Shown in pieces: positions 1-12,131 of a stretch of 64,000 bases of DNA. How positions within the stretch are numbered: position 1 is the first letter of the stretch; every line of letters starts with the position of its first letter. The position numbers and the translations under genes were made by a program. The notes under the pieces are model-generated. The model was not told the DNA's origin, did not search any database, and saw only the letters and a list, made by a program, of their open reading frames with translations. Source of the stretch: Lanius collurio (lineage: Eukaryota > Chordata > Aves > Passeriformes > Laniidae); NCBI GenBank assembly GCA_020086605.1, contig JACBWW010000021.1, positions 9,323,628-9,387,627 of the forward strand, in the 5' to 3' direction.

Positions 1-238
1 TTTCATTAACATGCTTAACATGGATTTCCAGGCCCCACTGATATATCTGTTAGACAAATATTTGTTAATAGAATAGACAATTGTATTGGATAGTTAATTA
101 GATGTAAAGCTTTAATTTTATGATGAATTTGCAAAACAACTGGGAGCTGGGAATAGCTAGCAGTGTTATAGAGAAAATGTCAGGGAAATGTCAAGTGTAA
201 AACCAAAAGAAAACTGTGTTTTTGCTGTGTTCTTGCAG

Positions 239-365
239 ATGTCACAGGGACAAGGCAAACTCATCCTGGCTTAGCATTTTCTGCAGTTCTCTGTGGTTCT
301 TATCCGTGCAATGAGTCCAGCTTGGAGTGGGTTGCTAGTTTTCCTAGGGATTTTAGTTTTCACAG
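239..365 (+). CDS. Candidate internal exon, unknown product
   Basis: A T-rich tract ending in TTCTTGCAG at 238 gives a strong acceptor, and CAG|GTAATG after 365 gives a usable donor. The 127 bases between are open in one frame, starting with two bases of a split codon and ending with two. The peptide includes GLAFSAVLCGSYPCNESSLE and then WVASFPRDFSF, with two cysteines and one N-glycosylation-type site (NES). I do not recognise a family. The other two frames contain stops. The start of any gene would lie left of the window. A chance pseudo-exon is the main alternative, because an open frame of about 41 codons between fair splice sites is not rare in 64 kb. Confidence 0.22.
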
Positions 366-1769
366 GTAATGCTTGTATAGGTGTCAAACAAGGGGGTGAA
401 CTTGAGCTGCAGTCTTCTTATTTTGGTAGGGAGCACTAAAATGATCTTTCACCTGTCCAGTTGTCCACTTTTCATGGAATGTATAGAAATACATCTTTTG
501 TGATGATTGATCTGCAATTAAATTGGAAATGGGTTGAAGGGAAACTTAGGCTCAATCCTGTATAGGAGTCATCTTCTGTAAAAATTCTGAAGAGGAGGAA
601 CCATTTTCCTATTTTTCCTTTCTGAAACACATGAATGTAGGAATGAGTTGTCCTCAAGCATTTTTGTAAATGGTTTTTATGTCGCAAACATGTTTTTCAG
701 TGTTTAACAGTTGTGAAGCAGCCTTTGTTTAGCCTTCTTTCCCACTCTTAGTGGGATTTCCTTCCCAAGTGTGTTTATGACTCCGAGAATTAACTTCTAA
801 TAAAAAGATGCTCAGATAATAGTATGTTAATACAGATTGTTGAACTGCCTTTTTCTTCTGAGGTGAGCTTAGCCTGGTTTAGTTGTCCACAGTCTCTTCC
901 TCCCCCTCCTTTTGAGTGTCGGGAATGGAATGTGCATGTGCTATCAGCCAAGCGCTAAAAATGATTTAGCAATGAGTTTGCCCACCATAAAATGGGGAGG
1001 GTCTGAGGTGTCCCAGAGCCTGGCTTTTTAAAGGTGGAAACCATACACCATTCTCCCCCTTTTTTTTGTTTACTGTTTCTTCCTGGGCAAAGTGAACGTG
1101 TAGTTACCTGCCCAAAGCACAGTTCTGTGTGCCCGGGCTAATTATTAAATGTATTTGTGTAGCCCTTGACAGTGTAGGCGAGAATAAATTCAGCACATGA
1201 CTCTTGGGAAAGACTGGTGGTTTTTTTTTTTGAATTCAGTCGTTGAGAGGGATTTGAGGGGCAGCTCAGAAGTTCTCAGTTGTTGCTAGTTAAAGCTCAG
1301 CTTATGCTCATAGGTGGATCAAACTTCTACATTGTACACCAGTGTAAATCTCCTGATGTGTTTTTCCCTGGTTGCAACATATTGGATTTATAGGCACTTA
1401 ACTGTTCCTTCTTTAGTAAACAGTGCTCCGTAGCTGTCCAGGCTCATCTCTTCCCAGTGCAGTCATCTTCCCCCATTAATGGCTTCTCTAACTTTTCACT
1501 CAATTATTATGGGGTCAGTTTGTCTTTTTTTTTCCTGGTTGATGTGTGAGGGATATAGATGGATGATTAAAGGTTATAGTTTTGGGAAATGATGCCATTT
1601 AGGAAGTATGTTTGAAGTGTTGGGCGTGCAGAGAAAGTCTTTTATATCAATGCAGGCCTTGGGAGGAGGAGATGTTTTTCTATGTATAGAAACTTCCCGT
1701 ATAGGATAGCAAGGGAAGGTTGCAGGGGGGTTGCCTGTCTCTTTAAGTGGGTTTATAATTGGCTAGGAA
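366..1769. other. Non-coding stretch, nothing recognised
   Basis: T/G-rich sequence with short T runs (for example near 1,221-1,231) and no open frame or repeat that I can support. A block at about 900-1,200 with TAATTA-type homeobox sites looks less degenerate than its surroundings, but I cannot show conservation. Confidence 0.5.
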
Positions 1770-2060
1770 TTTTTGTCAGCTTAGTCACTGCAGCATTCAG
1801 CGGATGAGGGAAAAAAACCACAGGCCCCAACCGTTAGGGCCGTGGATAGGCTCTGTCATCCCAAAGGAATGCATGTGAACAAAACACTTTGTGCGGTGCA
1901 ACCGTTGGCCTAAACAGTATTGCATTCTTAAAGCAGGCTCTGAGTCACATGGAGCAGATGGATTGTTTCACTAAAATGGAAGTTATGTATCACTGAGCGC
2001 TCCCATCGAGCTTTCAAGTGTGCTTCCAATAGGTCACGATAGGCGAGGGTGATGAAAGGG
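1770..2060. promoter_or_regulatory. Possible conserved non-coding element
   Basis: This block differs in texture from its flanks. It has several CpGs in otherwise CpG-poor DNA (around 1,800, 1,830-1,850, 1,893-1,904, 1,997-2,006 and 2,037-2,044), a GGAATG TEAD-type motif near 1,866, ACCACA RUNX-type sequence near 1,818 and few simple repeats. Retained CpGs and mixed motifs are typical of enhancers, but conservation cannot be measured here. Confidence 0.2.
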
Positions 2061-2601
2061 TGTAAAGGGAAAAAAATAGAAAAATCAGCTCCTTCTTGTG
2101 TGGTTGAAATAGTTTCTGTGGCGTTGAAAAGGTAAGAAAGTGTTTCACTTTGTTAATTACTGGGCTGATGCACTGGCCTCAAGGTTTTGCCCTAGATTTC
2201 AGACCAGCGTGGTCTTAATTCTGAGGCACTTTTTTTTCTGCCACCCAAACTAATCCAAAGAAACCCCTGCTTTGAGGAGCACAAGGAGAGGAGAAAAACC
2301 CCAAACTAAGCCCCAAACCTACTGGCTCTTCTCCCAATGCAGCCAGCTGCTCTGCCCCACCCTGCCAGCCTTTTGCCCCGAAATCTTTCTTGAAGCCGTT
2401 CTCTCTAGAGCCCAGAGTGTACTGATCGGTGAGGGAGTAGCTCTCTCTCTGAGGATGCCCTATCCCTTTATTTGGTTTTATCTCTTCCCTTTGAGGGATT
2501 TGAAAGGATCCAATAGAAGCGTTTCCAGTCTCCAGCCTTCAAAGTGTGCAGGGGAGGAGCTGTGACTTCTGACTAAACAAATTCAGAGCTGTCAAGTGGG
2601 G

Positions 2602-2640
2602 TGTTTTTTCTGTTTTTTTTTTTCTTTTTTTTTTTCCCCC
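2602..2640 (+). repeat. Poly-T / polypyrimidine tract
   Basis: Nearly pure T with a few C and G interruptions, ending in five Cs. Simple sequence. No splice acceptor AG follows at once, so it is not called as an exon boundary. Confidence 0.8.
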
Positions 2641-4720
2641 TTGCTGTTTTGTGGGGAATCCTCTTTAAAGAGTTCTCTAGGATTTAGCAGAAAACCCGGC
2701 CTCCAGTTGGTCGATATTGACAACTGCTGTCATTTGGCACGCTGGCACTGGTAGGAGTGCAGCAAGTTTGGAGGTCTTAATCCAGTTATCACGAAGGCAG
2801 GTGTTTAGGAATTAGTGCCTCCTTCTGTTGTATTAATTGAATCTTAAATCATTACAGCACAAAGGGGAAACATTGACTAAATTCCTCTCCATCTCTGGAG
2901 CTTTCCTCATGAAGGCAGCACATGAATAGGAACTCTTTCTTAGAGAAGCTGGTTTACTTTGAGTGCCTGTGAGGGCTGGTTGGCAGAATCAGAATTGACT
3001 GGTCCACGTGAAGCGCTACATGCAGAACTGAAATTGCAGTGAGTCACTGTCTGCTCTGTCTTTTGTGATCTGAGAGTCTGGGATAAAGTACTGCAGTGGG
3101 TGTTACAGATAAAACCAGTATGCAAATCCCTAATTCAGAGATGAAGCCTTCTTCCTCTTCTGCTCACTGCAGTTGTTTGTCTGTGCATCCATTTCTCTTC
3201 TGTAGAAAAGAAATTAAAATAATCAGTAATACCTTGCACCAGGAGATGAAGGGAGTGGTGGCAGGGAAAGTAAATACTGCTTCCAGCAAACCAGCTGTAG
3301 AGAGATTTTAAATTCAAGGGCTGCTTTAGGATCAAGTGGTTTACAGGAGAATGTAAGTAATTGGAATTTATCTTACAGATGAAAAAAATCATTGCCTTCC
3401 TAGGCAAAAAATTTATTCTTTTCTACCCTTAGGATGCTTCTCTGAATGGTTAGAGTTATCTGCACCTGTCAGAGGATCTTTTTAGGAGAAGAGGTGTGAG
3501 AGAGGGCAGGGGCATTTTTGGAGTGGAAAATGCAGCAGAAATATTTCAGTGTGTTCCTGGTGACAGTGGGAAGCCCCAGAAGTCTGTGGTAATCACAGGT
3601 CCCAGCCTCCAGCTTCTTGCCTTGTCAGAAGGAACATTTTGCTCTGTGAACTGGCATTGCTGTTTTAATCATGGCACTGTTAATGGTACTCAGGTCAGTG
3701 TGCTGTACCTGTCCTCTGCTGTTCATGTTCTGGGTACAGTGTCCATGTGCTTTCCAGGAGATAAATTCAGCATCATGGGTGTAGTACCTGAAAACCTCAA
3801 GCTGTGAAGCTTTCTTGTTTTTCATATTTATTCAAATGGTAGCTGGCCTGGCATGACGGAGGAGGAGGAAATGTTCAACAGCACGGGGCTCACCCATCAC
3901 AAGTGGTGCAAAGCTCTGTTTACATCAAGTGTGCTGTAATGGGGTTACTTAAAGGAAATTGCATAGGAAGAAGTAAAGACTTTTGCTTTTCTGTGTGTTC
4001 TGAGTGGGCTGCATGATCTGATTTGTATGTGAGGATGCTGTCTGGACAAAGAATGTCATGAGCAAGTGGACAGCTATTCTGCAATGTTATCCTACTCATT
4101 CTTCTAGTATCCAGGAGACACTGGAATTGCTGTGAATAACTGTGCCATGCCTGGTTAAACATAATGCCCTAAAGAAGGAGTTAAAAAACCACTAGAAGAT
4201 GACATCTCCACTGCCAAATCTTAGAGCAGAGGGAGAGTTTCCTCCCAACTTGTGTTCCCACAAGAGCAGCAAGTGTGGCAGTAAGTTGCCTGGGTTCTCA
4301 CAAGCTGTCTTTCTTTTCAAACCTCTGCTTTTCTGTCCTTCCTTCCCAATATATGTTTGTGAAACTGGGAGCCTTCTTTTTCTTCCCTTCTCTGTTCTCT
4401 GCAGCAGCAGCACAGAAATGATGGGCCTGTCCAGTTCATTCTGCTGCTGCTTGGTAAACTAATGAGCAGAGGCACTGCAGCTGCCAGGAGGAATTCCTTT
4501 CCAGCAGTTTTGCGAGAAAAGTCAGCAGGATTAGGGCCTGGTTCAAACTTGATTGTTCAGCATATCTGCTATGCAAACCATTTGGGTGAGGGAGAGAGCA
4601 ACCAGAGTGGCAACCAACTTTGCTTGAGGCAGAAACGAACTGTGGGAACAAGGAGGAGACTGTCTTGTTCTTTATAAACCATAATCTGCTTAGAGCGTTT
4701 TGGTGTGCTTGAGTACAGAC
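2641..4720. other. Non-coding stretch with one weak pseudo-exon
   Basis: Mostly featureless. A 65-base block at 3,629-3,693 has a good acceptor (TTGCCTTGTCAG), a moderate donor (CAG|GTCAGT) and one open frame (GTFCSVNWHCCFNHGTVNGT...). It is too short to claim. A weak donor after a 56-base open stretch near 4,270 is similar. Confidence 0.45.
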
Positions 4721-4770
4721 ATATATATGTGTGTGTGTGTATACATATATATATATGTATATATATATAC
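4721..4770. repeat. TA/TG microsatellite
   Basis: About 50 bases of alternating AT/TA with an internal (TG)n run. The purine-pyrimidine alternation is unbroken and self-complementary in part. Open frames crossing it on both strands are artefacts of the repeat. Confidence 0.9.
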
Positions 4771-7700
4771 TTGTCTGCAACAACACCCCAAGTTAGTGTC
4801 TATCCTGGCTTAGAGGAAACAATTATTTCAAAAGCCTTTCTTAATAGCTTTCTTAATCGCCTTTGGAGCTGCTCTCATGTTGTGCTACTTGGATGTGCCT
4901 GCTCGTGCCAGATCATGCACTGGATCTCACAGTTCTGGAGCACCTACTTAGTTATCTATCTAGGCAGGGAATGTTGGGGCACCTCCCAAGTATTTAAAAA
5001 TAGAAATAAACATCTCATGCTCACTTTTCCTTCCTTGATTAAATTTATAGGGTTTATGTTGGGCTTGTTTTCCTTTGTGTGGGTGAGTGTGTCTTGTGGA
5101 TGAAAAATTAATTGCGAGAGAGCTGCAGTCAAAGGAATATGTTTGTACATTAGTTTGGAAGCTGTAAGGTCTTTGGTCATTTTGCTTTCTGGAGTCAGTT
5201 TACATGAAGGTTCAGCTTTCTATGCTTTCAGGTTTATTCTGGGTTTTTTTATTGGATCCCAGTGACTACCTAGTGAAATGCTGCTGGTATGGGAGGCTGC
5301 AGTCCCAGCAGTGAGAGGTGATCTCTTGGGTAACTCGAGCCATTTCTATGAAGCATTTGAAGTATCTGGAGAGAGACTTTGAACTGTGTTACCTGGAGTT
5401 GCAGGTACAGAAGGTTGATTTTCTCACTGTACTATTGGAAAGATAGTCTGGAAACAGGAACTTCCTAGGATATGATAGCCAAAGTGTAGTATCTGCAATA
5501 GGAACAGAGGAAGAGCCTACAGATGTGATTATAGTGATGTGTTCTTGACTGGAATTAGGTGAAGGAGCTATTCAACGCTTTCTTAATTTTCCTGTTAAGT
5601 GCTTTGTTGTGCTAGTAATTTTTTTTTCCATTCTTGTGAAGCAGGTGTGGTTTAACCTACCCACATGCTGGAGTAATAAACACTTAGTGTTGTATGTAAT
5701 ACATGGAAAATAAGATTAGCAGAAATAATAAAAACACAGTGTTTGTGCTGCTGCAGATGTGAGAGCTAATGGGACAGCCAGGGGCAAGTGATGAACCAGT
5801 TAAACAGGGACCAGGCACTCTGGTTTAGCAAGCTCTTCTCTTCTGAATGCAAACGTGGATACAAGTTACACTCCGATTGCAAACTTGTTTGTTTGGCTTT
5901 GCCTCTCTGCTCCCTGAGCCAAGCTGCTTTAATTATACTAGGGAATTGCTTCTTAAAATGACTTCCAGATAAATCATTATCTCTACTTGAATGACTCTTA
6001 CATCTGTAGCAGTCTTGTCTCCAGGTGAGGAAAGTATTCTCGAGGGTCTGTTCTAAGTGCATTTCCTTTGGAAGGCTTCTATTGATGTGTTTTAGTCTGT
6101 TTCCTTACTACCTATAGTGTAGGACTAGGCAAGAAAATAGTAATTGTAGAGAAGAATATTCTGGGCCAGATGGTTTGCTTTGTAGCATGGAGTATAGAAG
6201 GCTGCTTGATTTTTTTACATCTTTTACTCCTGCTACCTTGGGCTGTGCCTTGGGTGGAGAAACTCTTTGCTAACTTGAGTCACAGTGGTGCAGATAGCAG
6301 CAGCTTCAGGTAAAGCCTAGACTGGGGTGAGTTTTAGAGGCCTGTCCTGATCAAGTGAACTTTGATTAAGAAATCATCTCATGTTCTTACTCTCTGGGTA
6401 TTTTGCCAAAATGGGTTTGCAAACCAGGGCGTCTAAATTAATGCTAAGTATTTCTCTCTGAGTGTATCACTCCATCCTAAGGCTATATTGATAAAATAAA
6501 GCATCCTCCAATTTTTAGGAAGAATTTTTGTATATATCAACTTTGTTTCACTGACAGAACTGTGCTGCAGCCTTGCTACTGATTTCTTATCTTGTTCCAT
6601 ATTCCTTATGTCATCAGTGTGGTTTTTTTCTATGAAGCAGTGGCATCATAATCTAACATAATATTTGGATCCTCGTTTTAACAATTTACATTCATTAACA
6701 ACATTTTCTGTGAATAAAAAAGAAAAAAAGGTGAAATTTGGTGATGTCAATGAGATACCCTGATTGATTAACAGATTTTATTTCTCTTAAGAAGTGTTCT
6801 GGTCCACAGCTCTCTAGTGGGTGGTCTGACAAATCAAATGTAAGGTGCCTGAAACCAGTAGTCCTGTTTGAAAATCTAGGCCAGATGATTTTGCCAAGTG
6901 TAAACATTGTCTCATGGTGTGAAAAACAACCAAACAATTTTGGTTCATTAATATAATTTACTTGAAGACAGACAATGCACTTGACATGGCTGTTTATATC
7001 CAGTCTTTTATGCCATTCATATATCTGATGGGTTTTTAAATTGGTTGGTTTAGAGCAGGCCAACCAGAAGTGGCTTTTATAATCCATAGTAGTAATTTCT
7101 AGATTTGGCAATTACACTGGATTTATTTATTTAAGCAGGCACCTTATAATTAATCTTCTAGCTGGCTTTGACAGCAATTTCACTGGGTCTCTCCATTGCT
7201 TTTTTTTCTGGTTTTTAAGCCTGGAAGTTGGAGAGCCTTTGATTATTGCAGCTATTTCTGAAGGTAGCTAGAAAAAAATCCCCAGTTTAGCTGTGGAGTT
7301 GGGTTCCATTCCATTCCTGTTGGAGCCAGTGGTGAGCACTCATTGTAATTTCACTGTGCTTCATGGCAGAAGCTCCAAACTCAGCCTCTGCATCTCGATG
7401 ATCTGCCCTGGAAGCACAGAGAGATGGGAAAGATGCTGCACGTGTGTCCCAGCATGGGCAGTCTCCATTCCTTCCACCTCCCACATCAGCCTGACTGGTG
7501 ACAGAGCAGCACACCTGGGCTGTGTCTGCCTCGAGCTCCATTCACAGAAAGGGGGTGGAAGTGCCAGGCTGTTGTTGTGTCTCTTCCTGTGGGTGAATCC
7601 CCTTGGATTTTGTGGGCTCGAGAGCAATTCCATCCCACATGGATCATGTGGCTCTAATTGGGTTGCTGGAATCTCCACAGTCCTGTGTGTTCCCCAGGGT

Positions 7701-10700
7701 TTGTTGTTGTCAGACCTCATTTTACCCCCCGCACCCTTCATCCTCTTTTGTTAATCCATGAGTTTGGGAATGTCTGAATAGTGTTTATTACTTTTATTGT
7801 TTGGGTGGAAAAATGGCCATGGAGCTTTGATTGTTTTATGGCAGGAGAAAGGCCTCGTGGAACCCCAGGCACTTTGTTGGTTGTTTTTTTATTTAACCCT
7901 AACAAGTAGTGCAGAAAAATAACCAGTAACTTAATTGAAAGTGAAGAATTTCTTGCTAGGGATATGTTTTGTTTGAATCCAAGAATCAACCAGAAAATAA
8001 ATTTAATTACTTTCTAATATGTCTTGTTAAAGCATGGATCAGTCTGTGCTGCAAATGAGCTTTGGAGGTTCTGGTGAGAGAGAATGCAGACTGCTGTTTT
8101 GCTGGTAGATTAAATGCTGGATGTCAGCGCTTTCTCTGATAACAATGTTGTTGAGAACTGCTCTGGCACACCAAATTTCCCTGAATGCCTGTAGCTTGCT
8201 GTGGAAGTTAACTCAGGACTTCAGCTTGTTTGGTCATGCTCCATTTGGAAAGTTTGGATTTCAGAAGGGGGGAAATAATGCTGCCTGCTTTTAGTATCTA
8301 AATCAAAAGTGTAGAAAGCTGGAGCAGCTGATTTGAAGCTTGTGAAAGAAACCTTACATATCTTTCTTCAAAGAATAGCTTAGTTTTATCTTGCTGTATC
8401 TTTCAAAAGCTCAATCATTAGATCATTGGTATCATTAAAATATCAGCAGACAAATGATGAATGTCTTGTTTTGCCTTGCTGTATTTTTTATTGAGTTGTT
8501 TATTTTGGATTTTTTTCCTTTTTTAAGATGCTTTTCTGCAAGATGAAGCCATTTCTCACAGCATATTTGACGTGTATTAAATATATTAGTTTTAGGAAGA
8601 TGCTGAGCAGTGCTTCTTATGCTCTGTGTTTTCCTTTTCCTGTGGGCAAAGAGAAAAAAAATATTTACTGTGTTCTAAACAGTTTAAAAAGAAAGGTTTG
8701 TAGACACTTTGTGTCTTTGTCCATTTACATGCTCATCACTGTTGATAATGATGGGAAACAGTCAGTTGAATGTTTCCTGTATACAGAAATTTACGTGGTT
8801 AGGGGTTTAAAATTGACCTGACTACTCCTAGTAAGAGAAGTAAGGTAAAATACATTGAAAAATCTTAAACTGATTTTTTAAATTCTCTTTTTCAGTATTT
8901 TAAATCTTTAATTATAATCTCGCATATGTCTGAATTTTGAAGGACTTTACCTGATGCTTTATGTCTGTGTCTGCCTGTGTTATGTCTCTGTGTGGGCAGC
9001 TCTTTAAAATGGTTTTGCATTTTAAGGTGTTAGATTTGGCTTGGTTTATACCTCTCCCCTGTGATTGCTTTATGGGACAGTCACATAAGTTGTAGTGCCC
9101 CATCTGTCCCTTAAGGAGGATAATCTTATTTAACCTGAGTATTGTGGTGCACCAGTGTTAGTGAGTGGCTGCAGGTACCCTTTATCTACTATATAAGAAT
9201 TAATGAACATCTTGCTTGGAAATCTTGTTGTTAAAGGCATTTTTTGTTACTATGTAACCCTCTTTTCTTGCATTTCCCTGGACCAGTGATGTATAGGACT
9301 AGGTATTGCATATTTCAGCTTGCTGCTTCTGGAAAAGAAATTTGTTTGGGTGGGTATGCTGGAGTTGTTTTGGAAGCACATGTAAAGCACATTAAGCAAA
9401 ACAGATTGAAATTCATCTCTTGAGTATAAAAATCCAACAGGACAGCTTACAAATTTTTCTTCCAGCTTGCTGCCTAGGGAGTTGAGGTGTTGTAGAGGAA
9501 GGAAACGTACACAAGAAGGAATACCCCTTTCTCTTTAATTTTTAACTCCTTTTTTTAACGTCTCTACTCATTTATGTATAAGGCAAGAACAAAATGCATT
9601 AAGTTTTTTTAAAGTAAGGGAAAAAACAGTCTTTTTAGAGAATATTCTGATTATCAAATTAATTGATGTTGTTCTGTTACTACTGATGGAGAAATAGCTA
9701 ATGAAAATTAACTCTATGACCTCTGGAAGGACTCCTTTTTAAAAGTGTTTTAATATGCATCTCAGTGAGAAAAGCCAGTATTATCTATTAGCAGCTTAAA
9801 TGAAACACTGAACCTCTAGCTCTTTTAAAAGATTGAAAATAAGTGCAATATTTTATTTTATAATTCATTCATGATTCAGCTCTATTAGGAAATTACCTGT
9901 TTTACTTAATTGTATCTGCATTAAGAGCAAGACAAATTTCAGACCCTTTTCTCATCTGCAAGCCCGGTCGAGTTAGGCCTGAAGTGTAAGCACTGTGAAC
10001 CTAGAATTGTGTAGTCAAGGTGAATGGGAAGGTGAAATCCATTATCAGCTGAAATGCTGGTTGCAGGTATGTCTTTGGGAACGTGAACTGCTGTGCTGAT
10101 ACTTGCTAAGAAGCCTGCAGTGTGTGTGCATCCTGACACTGCTTTTCTTCCTCACGAGGGAGAATAGACATTTCAAAAATAACCTCTGCCATGACAGCCT
10201 GAAACCCCATGTAAATGAATCCTCATTTTTGAATTTTTAGTTGAAATGTCTTATGGGTTTTTTCCCTTCTGTTTACAGAGGTGTAAAAACTGTTTGCCTC
10301 CTTTTAGCATCTTTCTGCAGCCAAGTTTAGTTACAAAGGAATAATGTATATTTGGCCTAGGAAAATAGGTCAGTTCTGTACTTAAGTGTGTGTGTAAGTG
10401 GTAGTTAGTGGGTAGCCTGCAGAAAGGAAGAGTGACTTTGTTTTGTTGATTGATAAACGTGTCAGCCATGGCACAGCCCTGCCTGGCTGTCTGATCTGGC
10501 CTCTCTTGAGGCCATTCCAGGCAGCACAAGAAAAGCATCATTGCATGTGAAATGACAAGTGTGGTCAGATTAGTTTGGCCCAGGTATCACTCAGCAATAA
10601 GGTATGTATAAAGTTTTGGCCCACATTTATTTTCATTTTCAAGGAGCAAAACAACACTGATGTATCTTATAGTCAACTCAAGTCATCTAGTATCTAGGAC

Positions 10701-11109
10701 TGTTCATCTGAGCCTTCTAGGAGCATGACTGTTCTTTGCAACACAGAAGAAATTGGAAAGGTTTTCCTGTAATAAAATAAACCTTTAGCAAGCAGAAATT
10801 TTACAAAGAGGAGATTTTGTTTGTTTTAAATGGAACAAGTTCCCTCAGGAATAACTGGTTTGTGGGTAGCAAATAGAGAAATTTGAATGTTGTGGTGGAA
10901 GAATGCTGGAAAGACAGAAGTTTATGTCCATTTCTGTGAATGAACCAAAAGCTCTTCCTGGAGGATCCTTTCTCAGAAGGTAAGGCATGGCTCGGAAAGG
11001 TAAAGGTCAATTCAACTCGAGCGAGAGAGGCTTAGATGTGCACCTCAGGGAGAACATCCAGATCCTGAGAAGCTCTGGCTGTGGGATAATGCTGTTGGAG
11101 GGACAGGGG
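4771..11109. other. Non-coding stretch, nothing firmly recognised
   Basis: T-rich intron-like DNA with AT-rich islands (8,380-8,900 and 9,540-9,900). A donor-like AAG|GTAAGG follows 10,979, with an open frame before it reading KFMSISVNEPKALPGGSFLR, but the upstream acceptor is purine-rich and poor, so no exon is called. Open frames at 6,695-7,111 (-) and 7,293-7,754 (+) lack splice context and recognisable domains. Confidence 0.5.
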
Positions 11110-11190
11110 CAAGTTGTGCTCGTGTATGGGGAAAATGAGATGCAGAACACTTAAATGGCTTGATCAGATGCACGTGCCTGAGAAGGTGGG
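11110..11190 (+). repeat. Possible old SINE (MIR-like) remnant
   Basis: GGGGAAAATGAGATGCAGAA, followed by an AAATGGCTTG stretch and then CAGATGCACG, resembles the MIR core order (gaaactgaggc...cagag..taagtgacttgccca). Similarity is by eye only and highly diverged. Confidence 0.25.
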
Positions 11191-12098
11191 AGCGGAAGGA
11201 GGGTCACGTGCTGCTTGTCCAGTAATCCAGCGAGGAGGCTGTGCCTCACCAGCTTAGTAGCAATGACAAGGACACGACTGACGTTCAGTGAGAGTTCCCT
11301 TCATGAATTTGCTGTGCCTGTGGATTTTTAAACAAAAAGAATCCCCTGTGTGCATCTGTTTTATGTGTAACCACAGTCCACAGACTAACATGGCATCGTG
11401 GCATGGGTTTGTTTTTCTTGCTCTTTTATTCACCTGTTGGAGTTGGGGATTTACTGGAGTGTGGATGGATAGTGAGCATTTAATTTGTTGCAGCTTAGAA
11501 GAAAGATGCAGCAAACTTTAATTCTGAAGAAGCTCAAGCCTTTCAAAGAAATCCTCCAGAGAGTCATCCCTGCGAACCGCATTGACTGAGAAGCATTGAC
11601 TTGGTCAGGTTATGTTTGTAGAAACAAACCTGTTTTCCAAGCACCTCATTACAATTCCAAATGGTTGTTTCTAGAGGCCCTTGTCTCTGGGAGTTGGCTG
11701 GGGCACTGTCAGTGCTCTCTGTGCTCTGTCTGGATTCCCCATAGCTGGGATGTATGGCTGGAGAGCACATGGCTTTTGTGTGGCTCATAATCCTTTGTCT
11801 GAGCATCATCCTTCAGCTCAGCGCAGAGAGAGCTGGCAGAAGCTGTGCCACAGAGGAGTTCAGCCGGCAACGTTTTTATCAATGCACTTTTATCCAGTGA
11901 ATCCAAGCAAGCAGAAAAACAGTAGGATTTTTTTGTAGCTCACAGCTGTGGATGAGGAGTCGGGATTGCTGTTCCTGGGTTGTAGCTTGGTGTTTTCTTC
12001 TTGGCTCACACATAGGGACTAAGCTCTTTGTCCAGCTTGCTCTGCCAAAGTCTAGGGCTGGACGATACTGAACTGTGACCTGCAAAAGTTTACTTAGT

Positions 12099-12131
12099 AA
12101 TCTTCCATGTCCCTGTTTCACATGGAAGATT
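12099..12131. repeat. Perfect 12-bp inverted repeat
   Basis: Arms AATCTTCCATGT (12,099-12,110) and ACATGGAAGATT (12,120-12,131) pair perfectly around a 9-base loop. The stem is too short for a normal pre-miRNA. The GGAA/TTCC cores match ETS-type sites, so a chance palindrome or a paired binding site are both possible. Confidence 0.7.

Noticed and set aside
4436..5103. Frames crossing the TA/TG microsatellite
   Set aside because: Their length comes from the repeat, which translates as alternating Ile/Tyr/Val/His.
7293..7754. 153-codon + strand frame with overlapping - strand frames
   Set aside because: Both strands are open in a locally stop-poor patch, with no recognisable protein features.
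12099..12131. Pre-miRNA reading of the hairpin
   Set aside because: The stem is only 12 bp; a microRNA precursor needs roughly 60 or more bases of imperfect pairing. No known miRNA seed was seen elsewhere in a scan by eye.
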